Origin: JBARRS01 sp049644345
GTDB lineage: Bacteria > Actinomycetota > Thermoleophilia > Gaiellales > Gaiellaceae
Assembly: GCA_049644345.1 (NCBI GenBank)
Contig: JBARRS010000210.1
Location: 1 to 14,257 of the forward strand
Reading direction: 5' to 3'
DNA: 14,257 nt
Under the pieces are notes generated by a model. That model was not told where the DNA came from. It was given only the letters and a program-made list of their open reading frames with translations, and ran no database searches. Of the stretch, positions 6,587 through 14,219 are shown one piece after another. The first letter of the stretch is position 1, and each line of letters opens with the position of its first letter. The position numbers were made by a program, and so were the translations under genes.

Positions 6587-7999
6587 TTACCGCACCCGCC
6601 AGATGTCGAGGATGCCGGACGTCCGGTGGTCGTTCGCATCCCCCTCGGGGAGGGCGATCCGGCCGTCGGTGACGATCGGGCTGTTCCAGTGGCCGCCCCC
6701 GGCGGACAGGCGCGCGACGAGCGACCCGGTTGTCGGCCGGTAGACGTTCAGTCCGCCATTCGGGTCGTAGACGTAGAGGAGCCCACCCGCGACGACGGGG
6801 CTCGTGCCCGCCGTCTTCCGGCGCCACGAGACCGTCAGGCGCCCCCGAACGAGCCTGAAGCACGAGGTGCCCGAGTTGGTGGCCACGAACAGCCGTCCCT
6901 GCCAGACGGCAGGAGCAGTGAAGACGCCCGACCCTCCGGGCGCAGAGATCGTCTGGAGCTCTCCACCGGTGCGACCGAGCCTGCCGCCGAGACTCGGCAG
7001 GCGGAGCAGGCGAAGCTTCCCGTCCTTGCCGCTCTGGACCACCAGCCGCGAGGTCAAGAGCACCGGCGCCGTGCTGCCGATGTCGACGTCGCCGGAGTTG
7101 AGAGCGGCTTGGTTGCGGGGCGTCCAGTTACGGAGCAGGCGGCTGGCATTCGGCGTCAGCAACAGGACACTGTCGCCCCAGTACCTGCGCCCGTCGAAGC
7201 GGCCGTTCCCGGTCGCGACGAGGAGATCCCCGGTCGCCGGCACGACGACGACTCCTGCGCGCCCCCAGATCGCCGAGTCGCTCTCGGCGCACCGGCTCGG
7301 TACGAGCAGCGCGTGCTGGTCGCTGCAGAGCGAGTTCCACACGTGGACGATGTGGCCCGTCCCCGCATCGACTGCGACCACGTGGCCCTGATACGGAGGC
7401 GCGTCCCCGAGGTAGCCGCCCGTGCCGACGAGAACGAGCCCGCGCGAGTAGTTGAGGGCGGGCGCGACCTTCTCGCGTACTGGATAGCGAGTAACCGCAG
7501 TCGACCAGACCTGCGCGCCGCTCGCGACCGACAGCTTGTGGAGGATCCCGTCCGGCGAGATCGAGTACACGTACCGGCGGCTTGGGTCGGCGAGCGGCGT
7601 CGCGTTCGTGATCCGGTACGAGCCGACCCAGGAGCCGTAGCCCGCCGGTGTAAACGCCCACAGGATCCCGCCCGAGTCGGCGTCGATCGCAAACGTCTTC
7701 CCGTACGTCGTCGTGACGAAGAACGCGTCGTGCGTTCCACCCCGGACGGAGGCTCCCCGGAGGTAGATCGGAGACGAGTCGACGGTTCCGCCGAGCCCGA
7801 CCCGCTGCCGGCTCATCCTGCGGATGTTCGCGGCGGTGATCCCGGTCGAGGACGGTCCGCTGTTGTGGCGAGCGGCGTCGTAGCCGAACCTCGTCCAGTC
7901 GCCGCCGGCGCGAACGGCTGCCTGGTCGCTACGTGCGGACGAGCATGCCGCGCCGAGCGCGGCGGCCAGCGCCAGTGAGACCCCTATCCGGGCGAGCAC
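6587..7999 (-). CDS. Exported PQQ-like beta-propeller repeat protein
   Basis: This 470-residue protein starts at GTG 7999 with a hydrophobic export signal (VLARIGVSLALAAALGAAC). Cys19 is preceded by LGAA, an imperfect lipobox, so lipid attachment is possible but not certain. The mature part opens with DWTRFGYDAARHNSG, the typical entry strand of PQQ-dehydrogenase-like/WD-type propellers, followed by blades with GGILWAFTP, ASGAQVWSTAV, DAGTGHIVHVW, GDLLVATGNG and AGGLLYVYDPNGG. These are the AxDxxTGxxxW-type repeats of PQQ-like propellers. I see no convincing set of quinone or metal ligands, so it may be a scaffold or binding propeller rather than a dehydrogenase. It follows the sugar dehydrogenase gene by 10 bases. 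The in-frame ORF upstream of 7999 only shadows that gene. It converges with the 73-residue gene with 4 bases between stops. Confidence 0.86.
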   Translation of the reverse strand: MLARIGVSLALAAALGAACSSARSDQAAVRAGGDWTRFGYDAARHNSGPSSTGITAANIRRMSRQRVGLGGTVDSSPIYLRGASVRGGTHDAFFVTTTYGKTFAIDADSGGILWAFTPAGYGSWVGSYRITNATPLADPSRRYVYSISPDGILHKLSVASGAQVWSTAVTRYPVREKVAPALNYSRGLVLVGTGGYLGDAPPYQGHVVAVDAGTGHIVHVWNSLCSDQHALLVPSRCAESDSAIWGRAGVVVVPATGDLLVATGNGRFDGRRYWGDSVLLLTPNASRLLRNWTPRNQAALNSGDVDIGSTAPVLLTSRLVVQSGKDGKLRLLRLPSLGGRLGRTGGELQTISAPGGSGVFTAPAVWQGRLFVATNSGTSCFRLVRGRLTVSWRRKTAGTSPVVAGGLLYVYDPNGGLNVYRPTTGSLVARLSAGGGHWNSPIVTDGRIALPEGDANDHRTSGILDIWRVR

Positions 8000-8006
8000 C
8001 CGCCCG

Positions 8007-8012
8007 ATGCTA
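8007..8012 (-). promoter_or_regulatory. Candidate -10 element overlapping the sugar dehydrogenase stop
   Basis: TAGCAT fits TANNNT. Its TAG is the stop codon of the sugar dehydrogenase, and it lies 7 bases before GTG 7999. The start has only a poor GGGCGG as a ribosome site. Confidence 0.45.
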
Positions 8013-9095
8013 CCCGGCGAGCCGGTACAGCTTGCCCGCGAGCGAGACCGCGTAGAGCTCGCCGCCCGTACCCTCGCCGAAAGAGGAGAGACCGGAGACA
8101 TTCAGGGGTTCTTCGCGCCGGCCGACGGCCTTGCCGTTGGAGATCCGGAAGCTCCAGATCCGGCCGGAGCAGTAGTCGCCGTAGAAATAGCGGCCCCGCG
8201 CCGCCGCCACCGCCGAACCGCGGTAGACGTATCCGCCCGTGACCGAACAGCCGGAGCCGTGGCTGTAGACGGCGACGGGCCAGACGAGCTCGCCGTTCCC
8301 CACGCGGCTGCGACTCGTGTCGTATTGGGAGCGTCCCTCGTAGACCGACCAGCCGTAGTTCGCAATCGTCGGCAGCTTCGCCTTGGGGCGGTAGTCGACC
8401 TCCTCCCAAGAGCCCTGACCGACGTCGGCGATGTAGAGGTCGCCGGTGGCGCGATCGAAGGTGAACCGCCACGGATTGCGCAGGCCGTAGCCCGCGATTT
8501 GCCACCGAGCGCCGGGCTTGCTCACGTCCAGCCGGAGCAGCTTGCCGAGCCGGCTGCGCAGGTTCTGCGCGCGGTTCTGCGGGTCACCGGCGGAGCCGCC
8601 GTCGCCCATTCCGACGTAGAGCAGGCCGTCGGGGCCGAACTGAAGCTGGCCGCCGTTGTGATTGTCGTAAGGCTGCGCGACGAAGAGGAGCTGCTTGCGG
8701 CCGGCGTTGAGGGCGCGGACGCCGTTCGTCCGGTACCGGACGACACGCGTGTCGCCGTTGAGATCCGTGTAATCGACGTAGAAGCGATGGTTGTGCGCGT
8801 AGTCCGGGTCGAACGCCATCGAGAGCAGGCCCTGCTCGCCGCCGCTCTTGACGAGCCGGCGGATGTCGAGGAACGGGGTTGCGCGCATTCGGCCGTTGAC
8901 GAGCACACGGATGCGCCCCGCCTGCTCGACCACGTAGAGGCGCCCCGGCTCGGTCGGAGTCGAGGCGACGTAGACAGGGCTGTCGAAGCCGCTTGCAACC
9001 TGGCGGAGCCGTAGCTGATCTGCGTGCCGTGCGCCGTGCGCAAGCGGCGTGAGGGCGACGGCTCCCGCCGCGAGGACGATCGGCAGGAAACGCAT
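8010..9095 (-). CDS. Secreted PQQ-dependent sugar dehydrogenase (Asd/YliI/GDH-B family)
   Basis: This 361-residue protein has a Sec signal (MRFLPIVLAAGAVALTPLAHG, cleavage near residue 21-22) and then one six-bladed propeller of the soluble glucose/sorbosone dehydrogenase family. Visible family motifs: FDSPVYVAS (37-45), GEQGLLSMAFDPDY (86-99), NHNGGQLQFGPDG (145-157) with the candidate catalytic His146, GDGGSAGDPQNRAQ (164-177) and GLRNPWRF (204-211), followed by DLYIADVGQG. Members oxidise aldose sugars outside the membrane using PQQ and pass electrons to a respiratory acceptor; the actual sugar cannot be predicted, and several homologues have unknown substrates. Length is normal for the compact form. 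The ATG at 9095 follows trkA by 32 bases; no Shine-Dalgarno sequence and no perfect TANNNT (nearest TACGAA, 4 bases upstream) is seen. No PQQ synthesis genes are in the window. Confidence 0.93.
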   Translation of the reverse strand: MRFLPIVLAAGAVALTPLAHGARHADQLRLRQVASGFDSPVYVASTPTEPGRLYVVEQAGRIRVLVNGRMRATPFLDIRRLVKSGGEQGLLSMAFDPDYAHNHRFYVDYTDLNGDTRVVRYRTNGVRALNAGRKQLLFVAQPYDNHNGGQLQFGPDGLLYVGMGDGGSAGDPQNRAQNLRSRLGKLLRLDVSKPGARWQIAGYGLRNPWRFTFDRATGDLYIADVGQGSWEEVDYRPKAKLPTIANYGWSVYEGRSQYDTSRSRVGNGELVWPVAVYSHGSGCSVTGGYVYRGSAVAAARGRYFYGDYCSGRIWSFRISNGKAVGRREEPLNVSGLSSFGEGTGGELYAVSLAGKLYRLAG

Positions 9096-9127
9096 TCGAT
9101 TCGTATCGGCGGCGCCCGCGAGGGGCC

Positions 9128-9796
9128 TTAGCTCTTGAGCAGGACGCGGCGGAGCTCGTCCTCCATGCCCGGCTGGAGGATCGCGAGCACCATGTCGCCA
9201 GGCTGGAGCTCCGTGGCGCCGACGGCGATCTCGGAACGGCCGTTGCGGGTGACCGAGATCAGACGGGAGCCCTCGGGCAGCTGCAGCTTCTCGACCCGCT
9301 TGCCCGCCGCGGGCGCACCCTCGTTGATCTGCACCTCGACGATCTCGAGATTTTCCTTGCGGAGCTCGAGCAGGTGGACCAGGTCGTGCTCCGGCACCTC
9401 GTGCTCGATCAGGGCCATGATCCGCTCGGTCGCGGAGACCGTCGGTGAGATCCCAAGGAGATCGAAATACGACTGGTTGCGGGGATCGTTGACGCGCGCG
9501 ACCACCTTGCTCGTCCCGTACTTCTCCCGCGCGAGCTGGCAGATGATCAGGTTGTCCTCGTCGTCGCCGGTCACGGCCGCGACCACGTCGGGCGGGCGGG
9601 CGATGCCCGCGCGCTCGAGCACGAAGATCTCGGTCGCGTCTCCGAGCTGCACCTGGTGCTCAAACTCGCGCTCGAGCTGCTCGAACCGCTCGCGGTCCTG
9701 CTCGATCAGCGTCACCTCGTGACCGTGACCGTCTCGCAGGAGGTTGCGCGCGAGGCTTGCGCCCACTTTGCCACCGCCGGCCACGAGGACGTACAT
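9128..9796 (-). CDS. trkA: TrkA/RCK potassium-transport regulatory protein, full length (TrkA-N + TrkA-C)
   Basis: This 222-residue cytoplasmic protein has an N-terminal Rossmann RCK domain: GGGKVG at 7-12, acidic E32 at the end of strand 2 for the nucleotide ribose, and VAAVTGDDEDNLIICQLA in the middle. From about residue 140 a TrkA-C ligand-binding domain follows (NLEIVEVQINEGAPAAGKRV..., LPEGSRLISVTRNG..., TELQPGDMVLAIL). Such proteins bind NAD(H) or ATP and gate or regulate potassium channels and transporters. The ATG at 9796 is 2 bases after the stop of the other trkA gene, so the two are co-translated. Mycobacterial ceoB/ceoC form a comparable pair. No TrkH/KtrB pore is present here; the nearest membrane partners are the two APC-USP permeases upstream. 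Family assignment is sure; the partner is not. Confidence 0.93.
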   Translation of the reverse strand: MYVLVAGGGKVGASLARNLLRDGHGHEVTLIEQDRERFEQLEREFEHQVQLGDATEIFVLERAGIARPPDVVAAVTGDDEDNLIICQLAREKYGTSKVVARVNDPRNQSYFDLLGISPTVSATERIMALIEHEVPEHDLVHLLELRKENLEIVEVQINEGAPAAGKRVEKLQLPEGSRLISVTRNGRSEIAVGATELQPGDMVLAILQPGMEDELRRVLLKS

Positions 9797-9798
9797 CT

Positions 9799-10233
9799 CT
9801 AGCTCGCGGCGGGCTGCCGAAGCGCCGGCACCTCGCAGGCGCGGACGGCGTCGAGCAGCGTCTCGATCGCGGTCTCCGTCGGGCAAATGGTGCGCAGCCC
9901 ACGCTCGCGGTAGAACTTCGCGCGCGCGGGGTCGAGCACGCGGACGACCACGCACTGATTGTCGAAGCGCTGTTGGGCGACCTGGCCGATCACGATGTTC
10001 GTATTGTCGCCGTCGGTGGCGACGACGACCGCCTCGGCCTCCTCGATCCCGGCCTCCCGGAGGACGTTGATGTCCATGCCGTGACCCACGACGAAGCCGC
10101 CGCGCCAGTCCTCGCCGAGCCGGCCGAGCGCCTCCTCCTTTTCGTCGACGGCGGTGACGTCCCACCCTTCGCGGGCTAGCTGGAGCGCCACGCTCGAACC
10201 GACACGGCCACAGCCGATCACAAGTGCCTTCAT
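9799..10233 (-). CDS. trkA: TrkA-N (RCK) domain protein without TrkA-C
   Basis: This 144-residue protein is a single Rossmann RCK domain: MKALVIGCGRVGSSVALQLA with GCGRVG at 7-12, D30/E31 at the end of strand 2 (VTAVDEKEE), VVVATDGDNTNIVIGQVA, and a last strand VVVRVLDP before the closing helix. It ends without the C-terminal TrkA-C domain found in its neighbour, so it probably works as a heteromer with it, forming the octameric ring typical of these regulators. The ATG at 10233 has TATGTT 6 bases upstream and no Shine-Dalgarno sequence. It lies 15 bases downstream of an APC-USP permease gene on the same strand and 2 bases upstream of the full-length trkA. Confidence 0.92.
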   Translation of the reverse strand: MKALVIGCGRVGSSVALQLAREGWDVTAVDEKEEALGRLGEDWRGGFVVGHGMDINVLREAGIEEAEAVVVATDGDNTNIVIGQVAQQRFDNQCVVVRVLDPARAKFYRERGLRTICPTETAIETLLDAVRACEVPALRQPAAS

Positions 10234-10239
10234 ACGGCA

Positions 10240-10245
10240 AACATA
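10240..10245 (-). promoter_or_regulatory. Candidate -10 element for the trkA pair
   Basis: TATGTT fits TANNNT and ends 6 bases before ATG 10233, in the 15-base gap after the permease stop. This suggests a leaderless start independent of the permease transcript. Confidence 0.5.
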
Positions 10246-10248
10246 GCG

Positions 10249-12141
10249 CTAGGGACCGGCCCCGTCTTCCTCGAGTGCTCCCTGGGGGAAGGCGACGACG
10301 AGCACCTCGCAGGGGGCATTTCGCAGCACGTACTCGACGGTCGGCGAAAAGAAGCGTGACTGGCGCCGCCAGCGGGGCGCAGAGCCGAGGACGATCAGGT
10401 CTGCATTCCGGCGGCTCGCCTCCTCGACGATCGCCTGGCCGATCGAACGCGCCCGCACCGTCTCACCCCGCACCTCGACGCCGTGATCGGCGCCGAGTAG
10501 CCGCGCCTCCGCGAGCGAGGCTGCCGCCCGCTCCTCCTCCTCGATCAGCTCGGACTCGAGCGGAAGATCGAGCGGGACGCGGATCACGTGCAGAGCCTCG
10601 ACCGCTGCGTCCCGCTCCTGCGCGAGCTTGACCGCTGTCGCGAGCATCTCCTCCCCGATCAGCCCGAGCTTCATGGGGACGAGGATGCTCGAGTACTGCG
10701 CCTCGGGCAGCACCTGCTCGTCGGCGGAGACGACCCGCTCCGTGAGGCCCTCGCCCATGCCGCGGCGGACAAGGAAGTAGACGCCGAGGCCTGCGAGAAG
10801 CCATGCAGGCCCCGCGTAACGCGCACCGGGATGCGTCGCCAGCGCCGCGATCCAGATCGCGAACGTGAGCACGAGACCGACCACCGTCGGAACCGGAACG
10901 ACGGCGCCGCGCACGTGGATGCCGAGCGGAACCCGGAAGGGCCGCCGCCGCTCGGGCTCCGTGAAACGAAGGCGGATGACGGCCAGCTGCGCGGCGACGA
11001 ACGCGAGCAGGACACCGAAGCTGAACAGGCTCGCAAGGAAGACGACAGGCCGGTGCAGCGGCGAGGTCACGAGGATCAGCGCCGAGGAGACCACGACCGC
11101 GGCGACGATCGACTGCGGCGAGACGAGCGTGCGGCGGCTGAGCCGGCCGAACTGCCGCGGCAGCTGCCCATGCTCCCCAAGCGAGTACGCGAGCCGGCCG
11201 AAGCCGGAAATGGAAGTCGTCGCCGCAACGATCAGGATCAGCGTTCCCGAGAGCCCGACGTAGATCCGCAGCGCGTCGGCCGCCCACCACGGCATATGCC
11301 CACCGAGCGAGGCCACGATCCCCATCAGCGGCGCGCGGACCCAGCGCTCGCCGAGCGCCGTCGTGCCGCCGTGGGGCGGGAACGCGGACAGGCCGACGAT
11401 CGCGATCAGCACGTAAATCGCGACGACGGAGACGATCGCGCTGAACAGGCTGCGCGGCAGATCGCGGCCGGGATGCCGCGTCTCCTCCGCGAAGTTCGCA
11501 ACCGTCTCCAGGCCCGTGAAGGCGAGCATCGCGAGGGGAAGCGCGAACACAATCGCATGCCACGACGGCGAGCTACCGAGCGAGGTTCCGGCAGTCAGCG
11601 CGTGGGTCGAGAACACGAGCGAGAAGCCGAGCACGACGAGCAGCACCTGGGTGACCAGGTCGAGCAGCGCGATCATCACGAGGCGGTGGAGACGCGGTCT
11701 GCGGACGAAGCGGATCAGGCCGATCGAGACGATCGCGGCGATCGCGACGACGATGTCCCACGGCTTCCGCTCGAGCGCGTCCACCTTCAGGGCGCTGCCG
11801 AGGTAGTGCGGCAGGAAGAGCGCCGAGAGCGCGAGCACGATCAGGTAGTCGAGAAAGAGCACCCAGCCGGTGGCGAATCCTGCGAAGTCGTTGAAGGCGA
11901 TGCGGACGAACGTCGCCGCTCCGCCCGTCTCGCGAATCGCCGCCGTCCCTTCCGCGTACGAGAGGGCGATGACCAGGAAGAGGGCGCCCACCGCGGCGAG
12001 CACGGCGGGCGTGAAGCCAAGCGCCCGCGCCGTGATGATCCCGAGCGCGAAGTAGATCGACGAGGCGATCTCGCCGTACGCGACCGAGAAGAGCGCAGGT
12101 GCGTCGAGAGCGCGCTGGAGACGCGGCAACTTTCTCGCCAC
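10249..12141 (-). CDS. APC-superfamily permease with C-terminal USP-like domain (copy A)
   Basis: This 630-residue protein starts at GTG 12141. Residues about 1-460 are an APC-fold transporter with roughly 12 membrane segments; the first helix region has ALFSVAYGEIASSIYFALG, aligned with the paralogue's ALFATAYGNVGSSIYYALG, and LAFTGLETVANFAEE is the unwound-helix 6 motif of amino-acid permeases. Residues about 484-617 form a universal-stress-protein-like domain (SSILVPM..., NADLIVLGS, APCEVLVV). The USP nucleotide motif G-x2-G-x9-G-S/T is broken: GSAPRWRRQSRFFSPT has Pro and Ser at the second and third Gly, so ATP binding of the usual kind is unlikely. KimA, a potassium importer, has the same overall APC-plus-USP-like design, and trkA genes follow at once, so potassium or another cation is a candidate substrate; an amino acid is equally possible. 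TAACCT lies 6 bases before the start. Confidence 0.9.
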   Translation of the reverse strand: MARKLPRLQRALDAPALFSVAYGEIASSIYFALGIITARALGFTPAVLAAVGALFLVIALSYAEGTAAIRETGGAATFVRIAFNDFAGFATGWVLFLDYLIVLALSALFLPHYLGSALKVDALERKPWDIVVAIAAIVSIGLIRFVRRPRLHRLVMIALLDLVTQVLLVVLGFSLVFSTHALTAGTSLGSSPSWHAIVFALPLAMLAFTGLETVANFAEETRHPGRDLPRSLFSAIVSVVAIYVLIAIVGLSAFPPHGGTTALGERWVRAPLMGIVASLGGHMPWWAADALRIYVGLSGTLILIVAATTSISGFGRLAYSLGEHGQLPRQFGRLSRRTLVSPQSIVAAVVVSSALILVTSPLHRPVVFLASLFSFGVLLAFVAAQLAVIRLRFTEPERRRPFRVPLGIHVRGAVVPVPTVVGLVLTFAIWIAALATHPGARYAGPAWLLAGLGVYFLVRRGMGEGLTERVVSADEQVLPEAQYSSILVPMKLGLIGEEMLATAVKLAQERDAAVEALHVIRVPLDLPLESELIEEEERAAASLAEARLLGADHGVEVRGETVRARSIGQAIVEEASRRNADLIVLGSAPRWRRQSRFFSPTVEYVLRNAPCEVLVVAFPQGALEEDGAGP

Positions 12142-12147
12142 GAGCTG

Positions 12148-12153
12148 AGGTTA
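12148..12153 (-). promoter_or_regulatory. Candidate -10 element for APC-USP copy A
   Basis: TAACCT fits TANNNT, uses the TAA stop of the small membrane protein gene as its first half, and lies 6 bases before GTG 12141. No Shine-Dalgarno sequence is visible. Confidence 0.5.
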
Positions 12154-12327
12154 ACGCCGGCGGATGAGGAACAGGCGCCCGAATCCGAGCGCGACGAACA
12201 GCGCGCCGAGCAGATACCCGACCCCGCCTCCTCGGGTAGCCGTGACCGCGATCAGCGCGATGCCGAGGCCGATGAAGAGGACGGCGAAGCCGACGACGCC
12301 GGCGCGGTAGAGCTCACGAGCGCTCAC
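12151..12327 (-). CDS. Small two-helix membrane protein (58 residues)
   Basis: The 170-base gap between the two permease genes holds an open frame of 58 codons, GTG 12327 to TAA 12153-12151. It begins VSARELYRAGVVGFAV and ends LFLIRRR. Residues about 10-30 (GVVGFAVLFIGLGIALIAVTA) and 36-54 (VGYLLGALFVALGFGRLFL) are two clear membrane helices joined by a short TRGGG turn, with positive charges at the C-terminus. The GTG overlaps the TGA of the upstream permease (GTGA), the same coupling used in the B12 operon, and the frame fills the gap exactly. I do not recognise a family; it may be an accessory subunit or stabiliser of the permeases. Standard gene finders could miss it because of its size. 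Confidence 0.75.
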   Translation of the reverse strand: MSARELYRAGVVGFAVLFIGLGIALIAVTATRGGGVGYLLGALFVALGFGRLFLIRRR

Positions 12328-14213
12328 GCGGCCTTCTTAGCGGCGGCGACCACCATCACCCGGCAGGGCGCGTGCTTGAGCACGAAGTCGGTCGTGCGGC
12401 CGAAGATCGCTCGGCGTCCGCTCCGCTCGCGAGGCGCTCCCATGACGATGATCTCCGCGTGGCGGCGCTCCGCCTCGTCGACGATCGCGCGTCCGGCGCT
12501 GCGCGCGCGCACGAGCCGGCCGATCACATTGACGCCGTAGAGCTCGCCAATCGCGCGAGCCTCGTCGAGCACGCGGTTCGCGCGCTCCTCCTCCTCGGGC
12601 AGCCGCTCATCGAGGGGAAGATGCAGCGGCACTTCGATCACGGTAATCGCGGCGATCGCCGACCTCCGCTCTGCGGCAAGTCGGCAGGCGAAATCGACCG
12701 CCTCTTCCCTCGGCGCATCAGGCGCAATCGGGACGAGGATGCTCCGGTACTCGAGCGCCGCCCCTGGGCCGATCACGATCGGCGCGCGCACGGTCGTACG
12801 CAGCGGCTCCCCGAGTCGGCGGCGGTAGAGGGGGAAGACCACGAAGCCGAGCGCGAGCCAGCCGAGCCCGGCGTAGCGAGTCGGAGCGTCCTGGACAACG
12901 ACCGCAAGCCAAGCCAGCGCGGTGCCGATCCCGCCGAACAGCGCAAAGAGCGGCCAGTCGACGCCCCGGATCCGGATGTTCCCCCGTGGCCGCCATGGCA
13001 CCTCTTCGCCCGAACGGCGTACGCGCAGCGCCGTCACGGAGGCGTGCGCGATCGTGAACGAGAGCATCGCGCCGAAGGCGTACATGCGGCCGAGAAACCC
13101 GACCTTGCCTGAGAAAACGAAGACGATCGGGATCGCGCCGCCGAAGACGGCGAGCGCCAACCAAGGAGTCTTCAGCTTCGGATGCAGGCGGCGAAAGAGC
13201 TCCGGCAGCTGCCGGTACGTCGACATCGAGTACGTGATCCGCGACGCACCAATCACACCGGCGTTCGTCGCGATGAAGAGAATCGTCGCGGCGAGGATCC
13301 CGACGTAGATCTCGGCCACGTGCAGGAACGTCCCGTGCAAGTGGAGGTTCTTCACGAGCCCGAGCACCGGATCGTTCTCGAAGCCGCCCTTCCCCGGTGG
13401 CAGGCCGAGCCTCGTCACCCAGTGGCCTTGGGAGTCGCGGTGGACGGGGAGCGCCGAAAGCGCCACGAACGGAAGCGTGAAATAGATCGCGAAGACGGCG
13501 ACCGCGACCCAGGTGATCGCGCGCGGGATGCTGCGCGCCGGGTCTCGCGCCTCCTCGGCGAGGTTGGAGACGGTCTCGATGCCGGTGTAGGCGATCATCG
13601 CCACCGGGATTGCAAGCACGAAGCTCGACCAGGTTGGAGCGACTCCGAAGTGGATGTTCGAGGTGATCGCGTGCGGGCTGAAGATCAGCGCGAAACCGAG
13701 AGCGACGAGCAGCAGCTGGGTGGCGAAGTCGACAACGGCGAGGAAGACGTTGAGGCCTGCCGCCTCCCTGATCCCGACGACGTTGAGGCCGACGAGCAGC
13801 ACGATCACGATCGCGCCGCCGATGATGTCCCATGGGTTCGTCCGCAGCGGCCCCCAGAAGATCGAGAGGTAATGAGGAACGAAGAACGCCGAGATGGCGA
13901 TCGTGATCACGTAGTTGAGCATCTGCGCCCAAGCCGCCCCGAACGAGACGAGCTCGTTGAAGGCATGGCGCGCAAAGCTCGCAGAGCCTCCCGCCTCCGG
14001 GTAGCGCACGGTTCCCTCTGCGTAGGTCGCCGCCGTCGCGGCGAAGATCAGGCCGCTGATCACGAACACGAGCGGCGTCAGCCCGAGCGCGATCCCCGCC
14101 GTTACCCCTAGCGCGTAGTAGATCGACGAACCGACGTTGCCGTAGGCCGTGGCGAAAAGCGCCGGCGTTCCGAGGACGCGCTCTAGACCTTGCTGGCGCC
14201 TACGTCTCGGCAC
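12324..14213 (-). CDS. APC-superfamily permease with C-terminal USP domain (copy B)
   Basis: This 629-residue protein is clearly paralogous to the downstream permease in both halves. The transporter part (about 1-465) has ALFATAYGNVGSSIYYALG near the N-terminus and MIAYTGIETVSNLAEEARD in the helix 6 region; an extracellular loop with ALPVHRDSQGHWVTRLG and GFENDPVLGLV is longer than in copy A. Residues about 489-629 are a USP domain (YRSILVPIAPDAP, EIIVMGAPRERSG, APCRVMVVAA). Its nucleotide motif GAPRERSGRRAIFGRT keeps the first and last Gly but has Arg at the second Gly and after the last Gly, so it is partly degenerate. GTG 14213 is preceded at 6 bases by TAAGGT. The gene is followed by a translationally coupled small membrane protein. 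Substrate is unknown: amino acid, or potassium by analogy with KimA. Confidence 0.9.
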   Translation of the reverse strand: MPRRRRQQGLERVLGTPALFATAYGNVGSSIYYALGVTAGIALGLTPLVFVISGLIFAATAATYAEGTVRYPEAGGSASFARHAFNELVSFGAAWAQMLNYVITIAISAFFVPHYLSIFWGPLRTNPWDIIGGAIVIVLLVGLNVVGIREAAGLNVFLAVVDFATQLLLVALGFALIFSPHAITSNIHFGVAPTWSSFVLAIPVAMIAYTGIETVSNLAEEARDPARSIPRAITWVAVAVFAIYFTLPFVALSALPVHRDSQGHWVTRLGLPPGKGGFENDPVLGLVKNLHLHGTFLHVAEIYVGILAATILFIATNAGVIGASRITYSMSTYRQLPELFRRLHPKLKTPWLALAVFGGAIPIVFVFSGKVGFLGRMYAFGAMLSFTIAHASVTALRVRRSGEEVPWRPRGNIRIRGVDWPLFALFGGIGTALAWLAVVVQDAPTRYAGLGWLALGFVVFPLYRRRLGEPLRTTVRAPIVIGPGAALEYRSILVPIAPDAPREEAVDFACRLAAERRSAIAAITVIEVPLHLPLDERLPEEEERANRVLDEARAIGELYGVNVIGRLVRARSAGRAIVDEAERRHAEIIVMGAPRERSGRRAIFGRTTDFVLKHAPCRVMVVAAAKKAA

Positions 14214-14219
14214 GGCAGG

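Noticed and set aside
9096..9127. Leaderless promoter for the sugar dehydrogenase
   Set aside because: The nearest hexamer, TACGAA, lacks the final T and is only 4 bases from the start, so it does not fit the pattern of the other seven.
10588..12540. Plus-strand open frame of 650 codons opposite the first permease and the small membrane protein
   Set aside because: Its composition is extremely Arg/Glu/Asp-rich without hydrophobic core patterns. It is the antisense shadow of a 12-helix permease.
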